Position numbers and translations under genes: made by a program. From Emiliania huxleyi CCMP1516 (Eukaryota; Haptophyta; Isochrysidales; Noelaerhabdaceae): a stretch of DNA of 64,000 nt. The notes under the pieces were generated by a model that ran no database searches, had not been told where the DNA came from, and saw nothing but the letters and a program-made list of their open reading frames with translations. The first letter of the stretch is position 1. Every line of letters begins with the position of its first letter. The DNA lies in NCBI RefSeq assembly GCF_000372725.1, contig NW_005198537.1:68873-132872 (forward strand). The letters are read 5' to 3'. Below, in pieces: positions 40,742 through 49,741 of this stretch.

Positions 40742-40840
40742 AGAGCAGCACCTTCTGACGCAAGCGTCTCAGAGCTCGCCCAAGCTCTCGAAGCTCGAGC
40801 GCAACGCTGTACCGGGCGTCGCGACGCAGTCGATTTTTGT

Positions 40841-40919
40841 GCGCACTCGAGTGTGGCTAAGCCGGGAATGTGACACAGCGGCATTCTGGTGTCACATTCC
40901 GAGGTTAGCCTACTCGAGT
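40841..40919. repeat. Long imperfect hairpin
   Basis: Arms ACTCGAGTGTGGCTAAGCC plus GGGAATGTGACAC and, inverted, TGTCACATTCCGAGGTTAGCC plus TACTCGAGT enclose a 13-base loop. Stem length is about 31 bp with few mismatches. It could be a tiny MITE or a hairpin RNA. Confidence 0.8.
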
Positions 40920-41418
40920 ACTGGTAATATAATAGTAGGGGTAAAGTGGGTTGAGGCGGGTACTGTAGGGTGGTCGGACGGACTGTCTATTGACTATTGG
41001 GATCGACCCCAGCTATACCTATAGGGAAAGTTGACGCGATGGCATCGTTTGTGGCTCGGCCTGGTGCCTGGCCTGCAAGGTCCACCGCGCGCTTACAGCC
41101 AAGCGGGTGGGCGGCGCGACGGCCAAGCTCCTGGCGGCGCTACTGATGAGCCAGCGGCTGATGTGCGACGTCGACATGGTCGAGGAGCAGCAGTTGAGGC
41201 AGCTCGAGGGCGACGCAGCCGGCCTTCAGACTTGGTGTCTGCCGTCCACCCAGCATACGGACTCGAAGAAGAGAGTGCAGGGTTACTCCGAGCCGGCGGG
41301 TGGACTATCGCCTTCACGATGCATGGCTCGGTTGTGCTGGCCCCAATCTCGTTGGCGGTCGTGCCGCAGCAGTCCATGTATGATGTATCTAGATACAGGA
41401 GAACAGGAGGGCGCCTGG
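40920..41418. other. Intergenic, no gene seen
   Basis: Between the hairpin and the TTTAG foldback element. Frames are short and without features; a few CGACAACG-type triplets only. Confidence 0.4.
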
Positions 41419-42095
41419 GTCTAAATTTAGTGAGGTGTGAAGTGAGTTTATGTACTGCATCTTTAGTGCACTTTAGCGCGAATTTAGTGCGAATTTAGCG
41501 CAAATTTAGCGCGAGTTACTGCGACTTTACATCCAGATTTAGCGAGGTTTAGTGCGTCTTTAGTCCATCCGCGCACTAGGATCCAGCCGCAGCCCCTCGC
41601 TGGGCCTCCCTCCCCCTCTCCCCCTGCAGTCCCCTGCCCACTCGCAAAAGTTTCCCGTCCGACCCCCAACCGAACGAAGGTTTTTAATTCAGCTAAATAT
41701 CAGCCTCCGGTGCTTTCCCGGCTGCTTCTCCGGGCCCGCCGAGCGGCAAAACGTTTGCCGGAAGCGGGGCGTGAACATAACGACTTTACTGCGATGGCAG
41801 ACACGGCCGGAGCAGACGATGGTGGCGCTGCCGTGGCAGCAGGGAGAGGCGAGGGGCGGCAGGGAGAGGCATCTCCTGTGGTGCATTCTTGGCAGCCAAG
41901 GAGCAAAGCACGCGGCCCTGGCTAGCTGTGGTGTGGCCGGGAAGCCGTGCTAAAGATGCGTGCCCGCACTAAAGATGCGGGACCTACACTAAATGTACTG
42001 CTGCTGCCCGCACCTAAATGTGGCGCCAAATTGGAGATAAAACACACTAAATATGTGCTAAATAATGTGCTAAATATGTGCTAAATTTGCGCTAA
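41419..42095. mobile_element. Foldback-type element with TTTAG(C/T)GC subterminal repeats
   Basis: The left 155 bp contain about ten copies of (A)TTTAG(C/T)GC on the + strand; the right 150 bp (41949-42095) contain about nine copies of the reverse complement GC(A/G)CTAAAT. The core (41580-41945) has no recognisable gene. The layout, short motifs clustered in inverted orientation at both ends, parallels the element at 2.5-4.3 kb with a different motif. Exact ends and a target duplication could not be fixed. Confidence 0.72.
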
Positions 42096-43031
42096 TGGCG
42101 GACGGATGGCGTCGAGGATGCCGAGTACGACGCCCTCAGCCGCACAGTCTCAGCCTACGTTCCGCGGCTTACCAGCACGATCGCCCTCGTGCAGCCGCGG
42201 CATGCGGACTTGCCCTTCCGCCGCTGGCTGCTCACCCCAAGCGGCCCCTCGCGGTGCACGCTGCTGCTCGAGACAGCGCGGCGGCACACCTACGCCCTTG
42301 AACTCAGCGCCAGTGGCGTTGCGCTCGTTCCGTCTTCCGAGTGCCCGGCCGAACTCGCCACATTGGCCTCCACGCCGCTGGCGCCAGCGCTGTTGTTCCA
42401 TCGCTTGCGCGACGCCGGCGTCTGGCTCTGCCCGCACGACGCAGACGCTGAAGCGTTCAGCCATGACCAACGGCCGCGACTTAAAGACCCATCGCTCGAA
42501 GCTGAGGTGCACCGCGAAGCCTCGCGGCTCGCGGCTGGCGTCCGCTTCTGCTGGTCTCGTCGCAATCAGTTGCTTGGGGCCGAGCGAGCAATGCTGCGCG
42601 TCGCGCCTCCCCACACGCCTGCCGACACCGACCTCGACGAGGGGGACGAAGAAAACGTCATGGAGTCCCCTGCTTGCGCCGACGCTGATCCATGGGCGGC
42701 CGATGCGCCGTGGCAGTCTCTGCTTCACTCTCGAATCGGCCCAACAGGAGGGGCGATTGACCGTTACGTCGCTCTGGTCGACCCGTCCGAGAGCGAGACC
42801 GATGCGGGCACCCGCCTGCTGGACGGTACGACGGCGCATTCGACGCCAGCACTCTGCCTCGCGGCCGACCCCGCCGGCCAATACGCCTCGGCGCTGGAGC
42901 AGAGTGCATCCTCAGCGCACCTACTCAGGGATCACGTGCGACAGGTGCGCCACTTCGCGTTCGCTCCCCTCGACCCTATCCTTTTGAGACCCCTCCGACC
43001 CGCTCTGGTCCGCAGGTGCTCGACGTCTTGA
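42096..43031 (+). pseudogene. ORF fragment cut at its 5' end by the TTTAG element
   Basis: An open frame begins directly after a TAA inside the element's last repeat and runs 311 codons to 43031 with good coding character: TDGVEDAEYDALSRTVSAYV, then FRRWLLTPSGPSRCTLLLET and several acidic and Ser-rich stretches. No ATG stands near its 5' end. I do not recognise the family. It is either an exon with an unseen upstream acceptor or, more likely, a gene truncated by the element's insertion. Confidence 0.45.
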
Positions 43032-43537
43032 GACTGTGGTCGTTCACGCAGTCGGTATGATCGGGGCGTCGATGCCCCTTCGCTCGAGTCCAGAAGCGCT
43101 CTCGTAGCCGTGTACACTCACACGGCCCTCGCTCGCTCGCTCTCCGCTGGGCTTGGGCCACGCGCCCCGTGGGTGGCGCCTCTACCAGCTACCACGTGCT
43201 CTCCCATATGAGATATGTGGAGAGTAGCAGGTCGGATTGATTGACCTACAGCCTACGTACAGAGGTCGGAAACTGGTCAACTGACCCCATGCCGCATGCG
43301 GACCTCCAGGTCGGCGGTGCTAGTGTAGGTTCTGATCTCTGACTCTGTCAAATAAATCCCCGACCTGCTTTGGGACCTTACTGCCCTGCTCGACCTCTCC
43401 GCTACGCGCTAGACCCCACGGGGCGCCCACCACCTAGCCCACCACTCGTTTAATTTTACGCTGAACACATTTCCACAACATCAAAAAATATGTGTGTGTG
43501 GCGGGCGTAAACCTGTCTCACGGCTCCAGAGAAGTGC
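43032..43537. other. Intergenic, no gene seen
   Basis: Contains a small palindrome CTCTCCCATATGAG/ATATGTGGAGAG near 43200. No supported gene. Confidence 0.45.
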
Positions 43538-43993
43538 CTACGACCGCCTTTGTGCTGCTGTCGCTCCCGCCAACGCCGCGAAAAAGGCCGTGGCGCCTAT
43601 CGCGCCGCTCGCCGGGCGGACAATTGAGCCGGCCAGCTCGGCGTCCATGACGCCGGCAGAAGGCAGCAGCGCGAGCGTGAAAAGCGCGAGCGCGGCAAAG
43701 GCGAGTGGCGTCGACGCTCTGCCGACGGCCGAAGTGGCGCTCGCGACGGCCTCTATCTCCTGCGGACTCGAGATTGCGAGGCGCTCTGGATCGCACGCAA
43801 GTACGCCGGGATTCTTCGTGATGACATTGAGCGCTCGCTGCTTGCCCAGCATCCCTCGCAACAGCGCGTTGTTGCTGGTGATGGTGGACGGAGAGACAAC
43901 CCATGGCGTAACAATACCCTTGTTGGCGGTCAGCGCAGTCAGAGCTGCCTCGTCGGACGGATAGCACCCGCGCAGTGCTCGCCAGAGCGGCAT
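43538..43993 (-). CDS. Small protein with C-terminal TM hairpin, family unknown
   Basis: A 151-residue product from ATG 43993. The first half contains short helical units with NNALLRGMLGKQRALNVITK and NPGVLACDPERLAI. The rhythm (LL..LG...AL.VI..NPGVL) recalls mTERF-type helical repeats. The second half has two hydrophobic stretches (TPLAFAALALFTLALLP and IGATAFFAALAGATAA), giving a C-terminal membrane hairpin. The frame is open upstream to 44233, but that part overlaps the DBR1 leader and looks non-coding. The mTERF-like suggestion is weak. It diverges from DBR1 with about 230 bp between starts. Confidence 0.55.
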   Translation of the reverse strand: MPLWRALRGCYPSDEAALTALTANKGIVTPWVVSPSTITSNNALLRGMLGKQRALNVITKNPGVLACDPERLAISSPQEIEAVASATSAVGRASTPLAFAALALFTLALLPSAGVMDAELAGSIVRPASGAIGATAFFAALAGATAAQRRS

Positions 43994-44225
43994 GGGGAGA
44001 GACCCAGGGAGGAGCAGCTGAGCAAAAAACTGAGCGTGAACGCTCAACACCGAGGTACAAAGAAATACGTTGCGGAGCGGAGTGCGCACAGCGCACGCTC
44101 TCACATGACAAGCGCGAGCTGTCGTGAAAAAAGAAAAACTCGTGCGCTGGAAGGACCGCAAGCGGCGAGGCGTGGCGAGGCGTGGAGCGGAGAAACTGAG
44201 CCCCACTCGGGCGACCCCGGCTACC

Positions 44226-46082
44226 ATGCGCATCGCGTTGGTGGGCTGCGGCCATGGCGAGCTCGACTCGATCTACGCATCCGTGGCGCAGATCGAGGCG
44301 GTTCACCAGACCACCGTCGACCTCCTCCTCATTTGCGGCGACTTCCAGGTGCTGCGATGGCCTCGCACTCCCATCGCGGCCGCCGTCGCCGCCTGCGCCT
44401 GTGCCGCGACGACGCCTGCACGTGTGCGCCGCTTCGATGCCTCACCCGCGCCACGCAGGCCGTCCGCAACCAGTCCGACCTGGCGACGATGGCATGCCCC
44501 GCAAAGTACCGCTCGATGCAGGACTTTCACCGGTACTACTCTGGCGAGAAGCGTGCGCCCGTCCTCACGATCTTCATCGGCGGCAACCACGAGGCGTCCT
44601 CCCACCTCTGGGAGCTCTACTACGGCGGCTGGGTCGCGCCCAACATCTACTTCCTCGGGTACGCGGGCGTGGTGTCGGTGGGAGGCGTCCGCATCGGAGG
44701 GCTGAGCGGCATCTACAACGGGCGCCACTACCACACCGGCCACTGCGAGGCGCCTCCCTACTCCGACTCGGACATGCGGTCCGCGTACCACGTCAGAGAG
44801 ATCGAGGCGCCGCACACCACCACCTCGCACACCACTCTCCCGCCACCGGCCCCCAACCCCACGCCTCTCCCGCACGCCCTCCCCTCCCACCGCCGCCCCT
44901 CCCCTCCGCACTCCCACCCCCGCCCGCCCAAAGGTGCTCCGGCTGCTCCAGCTCCGCCAGCCGATGGACGTCTTCCTCTCGCACGACTGGCCCGCCCACA
45001 TCGCCACGATGGGCGACACAAACGCGCTGCTCCGCAAAAAGTCCTTTCTGCGCGACGAGGTGAGGGACGGCTCCCTCGGCTCTCCCGCCGGCGAGCAGCC
45101 CCTAGAGCGCCCAAGGCGGTCGTGCCGGGGCCTCCCTCCCAAGCTGCTCGGACCCTTCCTGCAGGCGAGCAGCTGCTCAAGCACCTCAAGCCCGACTACT
45201 GGTTCGCGGCGCACCTGCACGTCAAGTTCGCGGCGGTGGTGCAGCACGCCGCCGGAGCGAGCGCCACTCGCTTCCTCTCCCTCGACAAGTGCCTCCCGCA
45301 GCGCGACTTTATGCAGGCCTCGCACCGACCCCCTGAACCCCGACCCCTCTCGCCCTCGCACCTCTCGCCCTCGCCCCCCCAACCCTGTGCCCCCGGGCTG
45401 CTCAGCGCCCGCCGCCGCCCTCCGCAGCTGATCACCGTCGATGGCGACGGCTCGCCCCCCGTGCTGCGCTACGACGCCGAGTGGATCGCGGTCCTCCGCT
45501 CGACGGCGAGATCTCGCCGAGACCTCGCCGAGATGTCGCCTCCTCGTGATTGCGTGTCCCTTTGCGACAGGCGCACCTCTTCTCGAACCGGCGCGGCCGC
45601 GTGCCTCTCGACCCGCAGGCGGCCTCATTCCTGTCAGATTCTCTCGCCATGGCACTGCTACAGATCACCGCGTGCCTCTCGACCCGCAGGCGGTCGGTAG
45701 AGCGAGCGGCGGCCGCGCCGACTTTGGGCCGAGCGAGGAGGAGCTCAGCAGCGTGCTCGAGGCGGCCGGCGGAGACTTGGCGGTGCCGCTCGACTTTGCG
45801 GTCACCGCGCCGCCGTACCAGCACGGCGACCCGCCGGCGGCGCAGCCGCACTTTGCGGAGAGCCCGCAGACGGCGGCGTTCGCGCGCACTTTTGGGTTGC
45901 CCGCCGAGTTCCGCTCGCAGGCGGGCGGCACGTCCGGCCCGGCGGTCCGGGACGGGAGGGGGCTGCACGGCGTGGACGGCGGGCTCTGCCTGCCCGTGCC
46001 TCCGCCGCCGCCGACCACGGCGGCCGACGGGGTCTTTGCGCCGCTTCCGGTGGACGAGGAGATTGACCTCGGGGACGACTGA
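44226..46082 (+). CDS. DBR1: RNA lariat debranching enzyme DBR1
   Basis: Seven exons: 44226-44348, 44459-44806, 44934-45090, 45165-45316, 45428-45505, 45571-45618 and 45690-46082. The first intron is GT-AG and the other five are GC-AG. The metallophosphoesterase signature is complete: GCGHGELDSIY, LLICGDFQAVRN, TIFIGGNHEASSHLWELYYG, PNIYFLGYAGVV, FLSHDWP and FAAHLHVKFAA, supplying the metal-binding Cys, His, Asp and Asn. LSLDKCLPQRDFMQ and RYDAEWIAVLRST follow, then the DBR1 C-terminal domain (LDFAVTAPPY, SPQTAAFARTFGL). It hydrolyses the 2'-5' bond of intron lariats in the nucleus. Two introns have ends inside direct repeats. Confidence 0.95.
45091..45164 (+). other. 74-bp GC-AG intron bounded by 10-bp direct repeats (DBR1)
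   Basis: The donor side reads G|GCGAGCAGC and the acceptor side G|GCGAGCAGC, an exact 10-bp repeat 74 bp apart. Splicing gives SPAGEQLLKHLKP, matching the conserved DBR1 sequence, so the intron is real. Confidence 0.9.
45619..45689 (+). other. 71-bp GC-AG intron lying between halves of a 26-bp duplication (DBR1)
   Basis: 45597-45622 and 45668-45693 are identical (26 bp) and contain GACCCGCAG|GCGG. The CAG|GC in the first copy serves as donor and the CAG in the second as acceptor. Removal restores one copy and the frame VPLDPQAVGRASGG. Confidence 0.9.
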
Positions 46083-46338
46083 CTTCTGCATGGTAGCATG
46101 GAGGGTGGAGGATCGGGTTTGAGGCCTCGCTGACCGCGGCCGAGCCGCAATTCGTACGTTTCTCAGTGTTCCTACTTTTCACTACACACTCTTGCACTTT
46201 TCAGCCCTGCTGTTGAACATCTTATAGCTTGTACTCGAATACTGCCTGTGTGGTAAACAAATACTCACACGACTCGGCCGGACGGCGCGACGGAGCTCGC
46301 ACGCGGTCTCCAGACCACGGTGCACGGTCCACGGAAGG

Positions 46339-46881
46339 CATAGTCTGAGGGTTAGGTTTCTGGAGCCTCGGGTGCTTTTACGCTTTTGATCGGGTCACGG
46401 GAGAGTGCGACTTTTACCACTTTGTGGTCGTCTCGGAGCGCCCAACTTTTAGAAAAAAATTCTTCGCACTTCGGCGCTGCGCGCCGGGTGCAGCAAGTAC
46501 TAGCTATCGTCCCGCAAAACGGCAAAGAAAGTAGCCCCCGCGCACACTATGGCTAAAAAAATGCTGCCGCTCGCCCGCCGGTGTGTGTCCAAACATGTAC
46601 ATGTGGCGCTACAAGTTTGTGACACATAAGGACGCATCTCCCACAACACTTCACCCGCTGGCTTGGTTGCAGCTGCCGACCATCTGCCCCGGCTTGGGGG
46701 GCTAGTGGCATTCGCCGGAGAGTAGAATGTCCAAAATTTTCGCGCGCCTGCGGCGGCGCGACTTTTACCATTTTGCCCCGGGCGGGCCCACTTTTGTCGT
46801 TTTGCCCCAAATCTACGGCTAGCCGTGCTTTTAGCGTTTTGACCCAAATCGGCCGAACTTTTAGGATACCCTCAGACTATG
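46339..46881. mobile_element. hAT-like MITE with 8-bp target-site duplication
   Basis: Ends CATAGTCTGAGGGT (46339-46352) and ACCCTCAGACTATG (46868-46881) are perfect 14-bp inverted repeats. They are flanked by ACGGAAGG at 46331-46338 and 46882-46889, an exact 8-bp duplication. An 8-bp duplication and CA...TG termini are the signature of hAT transposons. The 543-bp interior has repeated CTTTTA/CGTTTTG motifs and no transposase, so it is non-autonomous. Confidence 0.92.
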
Positions 46882-46972
46882 ACGGAAGGGTGCGGAGAGA
46901 TATATCTCGGCGCGGCTCACGGCTCGGACCGCCACGGCGAGAGAGCTTTGGCGTGTGTACGACGCACAGAGG

Positions 46973-46975
<3 letters not shown>

Positions 46976-47066
<91 letters not shown>
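46976..47066. repeat. (GA)n microsatellite
   Basis: About 90 bp of uninterrupted GA, then GATGAGAGAGAGATGAGAG. It lies just right of the hAT-like element and about 135 bp beyond the 3' end of the His-rich gene. Confidence 0.97.
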
Positions 47067-47068
<2 letters not shown>

Positions 47069-47201
47069 GAGAGAGATGAGAGAGAGACAGAGGCCGTTGA
47101 TGCATTTGACAAGTTGTACGAGGTGGTTGGTGGTCGGAATGGGGCTGCTCGTGGCTTCTCGTATCTGACCGCCTCGACGACAATCGACACTGAAGGCAAA
47201 G

Positions 47202-48155
47202 TCAAATAATATCTTTCTCTGACGGCTCAGCGGAGTCGGTGTCAGCAGAGTCGGCCTTGGACTCAGCATTCTCACCGTCGCGCGCGGCACTGCTCACGCT
47301 CGCGGCGCCGTCAGCCTGACTGAGCCAGCGGCCGCCGTGGTGGTGCCCCTCGTCGTACGAGTCGTCGTCATCGTCATCGTCGTGGTGGTGGCCGTACGAT
47401 GAGCTGCCAGACCACTCCTCGTAGACCGGCTGCCCGTAGTGGCTGTGATCAAAGGAACCGGCGCCGCCGGTGGTCCACTCCTCGGTGATCTCCTCGTAGA
47501 CCAGCCCGTTTCCAGAGTTGCGATCAGACACGTACGAGTCGCAGCTTTGCCGCCCGCCTTGGCGCCATTGGCCGTAGCAGCAGGTGAAGCCCTGATCGCC
47601 GCTCAGGAGCGAGCCGATGTCCGTGCCACCGGGCGCGTCGGGCGGGCAGAACTGTCCTTGGACGCTGCAGTCGTAGCCGCGGCAGGAGGTCGCGTCAGGA
47701 GGCCCGAACGAGTCCACGCCGCCATAGTAGCTGCCGCTCGAGGGCGCGTGGTAGTGGACGTGGTAGTTGCTCCTCTTCTCCGCCGGGGCCTCGACAGGGC
47801 GGGCGTCCGTGTCGCTCTCCTTGTTCTCTGCTTCCTCTGCGCCAAGGCTGCGGCCGCCGTGAGCGTGGTAGTACTCGTTCGAATCCTGGTGGGTCGAGCC
47901 ATAGTTCGAGTGGTAGTGGTCGTGGTAGTGGTCGTCATGGTAGTCGTGGTGGTCGTTCTCCTGCCGTTCAGGCTTGCTGTCGTGCATCTCGTCGATCAGC
48001 TCGTGCGCCTCGTGGTGAAGCATATCGATCGCGCCCTCCTTGTCGCCGACGGCGCCGAGCATCACGGCGCCGAGCAGGTGGCCGTCGCCCAGGGACTTCT
48101 CGTCGGGCACGGCGGGGACGGGCGCGGCGAGACTGGTGGCGAGGAGCGACAGCAT
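47202..48155 (-). CDS. Secreted His/Asp-rich protein, putative metal binder
   Basis: An intronless 317-residue ORF. The N-terminus MLSLLATSLAAPVPAVPDE is a signal peptide with likely cleavage after the Ala-rich stretch. Residues about 65-100 are packed with His, Asp and Tyr (HHDYHDDHYHDHYHSNYG); a second block (SYGHHHDDDDDDDSYDEG) lies near residue 265. Between them is a small Cys-rich module (CRGYDCSVQGQFCPPD, then FTCCYGQW and SCDSY) with six cysteines that may form disulfides. The C-terminus is acidic/Ser-rich. Alternating His and Asp suggests binding of Zn, Cu or Ca outside the cell or in the secretory pathway. No family recognised. Confidence 0.75.
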   Translation of the reverse strand: MLSLLATSLAAPVPAVPDEKSLGDGHLLGAVMLGAVGDKEGAIDMLHHEAHELIDEMHDSKPERQENDHHDYHDDHYHDHYHSNYGSTHQDSNEYYHAHGGRSLGAEEAENKESDTDARPVEAPAEKRSNYHVHYHAPSSGSYYGGVDSFGPPDATSCRGYDCSVQGQFCPPDAPGGTDIGSLLSGDQGFTCCYGQWRQGGRQSCDSYVSDRNSGNGLVYEEITEEWTTGGAGSFDHSHYGQPVYEEWSGSSSYGHHHDDDDDDDSYDEGHHHGGRWLSQADGAASVSSAARDGENAESKADSADTDSAEPSEKDII

Positions 48156-48527
48156 TGTTCGTGGCGAGGGCTTGGTTGGAGCCGGATAAGGACGATTGGC
48201 GTATTACGCTTGCTGGTGCTTGCTTCTTGGTTTGGTCCTTTAGGAGCGCTGTGCGGACAGTCGCGGCGATTTATCCTCCTTCCCGTTGTTTCGGTCAATT
48301 TCAAGCCCTCCCCCCTGACCCCTCCCAGCAGTCACGTCTGTTTGTGTTAATAAATAAGCGTGGTATCTCCTCTTTCTACTTACTCCCTCTCCCCCCTGCC
48401 TCCTCCCGCACCCCCTCCCTCTCCTGCCCCCCCCCCCCCCCCCCCACACACACACACCCTCCTCCCATTGTGATGAACTCCCAAAAAAGACGCCCCCCTG
48501 GCTGTGTCGCCACCCCCCACCCCCCAG

Positions 48528-49312
48528 GGTTCCAACTTTTTGCGGGACATGGTACGGTGTAATCGGCCAACCCAGCTCAAGACCATACCCCCCCCGCCTG
48601 CTGGCAGACCTGCTTGGGGGTATGGTAAGGCTAGTCTTGGGCGGTCAGGACCATACCCCCACCCCTTTGCCCACGCCTCCGCTGCCCTCCACCTCTCCCA
48701 TGCCGCCCCCGCCCTCCACCTCGCCCACCCCTTTGCCGCCCTCCCCCCCTTCCCGCCCTCCGCCTTCGCCATCCCCCATCTGTGCATTCCACTCCGTTCG
48801 CTCCCCCTCCCGCTTGGCGCCCATCCCGCCCTCCGCCCTCGCCCTCCGCCCCTGCCCTGGCTGGCCTGGGCGACATCCCCACACCATCACGCGCCAAGTG
48901 GGAGGGAAGTGGACGGGGCCCTGAGCCGACCTAGCCGCCAAACGGAATGGGGCGCCCAACACGTGTGCCGGATTACTGTGCCTTCCCCGGGCGCAGCCTT
49001 TCGGCTCGTGAAGGGTCGGTGCGTGTCGTGACCCCCTGGAACACCCGTACCCCCGCACCATCTCCGTCGCTTGGTTCTTCAACCTTGCCACCACCGGGAG
49101 GCGGCCAGGACTCATAGACTCGGTCGAGAGACCCCAGATTGGCACCTAGACCGGTGCCTTTCTGGACAGGGTGGCAGCCCGCCACAAGGACCCCAGGAAT
49201 TGCGACTCGCCGCTTTCCTCCCGATGTGATTCTGTGTGAAATCTGTGTCTTGATTTGCCAACAATAGACCTAAAACCGTGCCATACCATACCCCGGAAAA
49301 AGTTGGAACCCC
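48528..49312. mobile_element. Inverted-repeat element with GGGTTCC ends
   Basis: The left end GGGTTCCAACTTTTTGCGGG followed by a GGTACGGT-like stretch matches, inverted, the right end ACCGTGCCATACCATACCCC followed by GGAAAAAGTTGGAACCC. A CA dinucleotide flanks both sides, possibly a 2-bp target duplication. The interior is C-rich with no transposase. It shares ends with the 36.8 kb element and lies between divergent genes. Confidence 0.75.
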
Positions 49313-49741
49313 AGGTGTCAGGGTTCCGGCTCCTACCCGGATAGGGGGTCTGTTGACCACCGGTGACTCTTGACTTTTGCGAGGGCGGCCGGCACGGCCG
49401 CACCACCCCTTACATTATACCCGGAGAGAGAGTACAAGGTGGAGAGAGAGAAAAGACGAAAGCCGCAGCGTCGACCGCTCCCTATGCAATCTTCGCTCGT
49501 CTCATTGGTATCGCTCGCCACGCCAACGCGGCGCGACATGAGATGACATCACGTAACAGGCATCTCGCACCCTACCTCTTGGCGACCTCTGGCGACTGCT
49601 CGACTCGCCGCACTGTCGGCAGCGCCCTCTCGCCCGACTTTCGGATGCGGTAGGGCTTGCACGAGCGCCAGTCTCCGCTAGACCGGAGCCTCACTGGCAT
49701 CACTCGCCTCGCTCGGTGGCATCGTGCCAGGCGCTGCCGCT
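49313..49741. other. Upstream region of the AKR-like gene, no gene seen
   Basis: Includes GGAGAGAGAG-type purine stretches near 49420-49455. It may hold an upstream exon of the AKR-like gene, but none can be defined. Confidence 0.4.

Noticed and set aside
45428..45700. Read-through of DBR1 exon 5 into following sequence
   Set aside because: The C-terminal domain is in another frame; two short GC-AG introns restore conservation.
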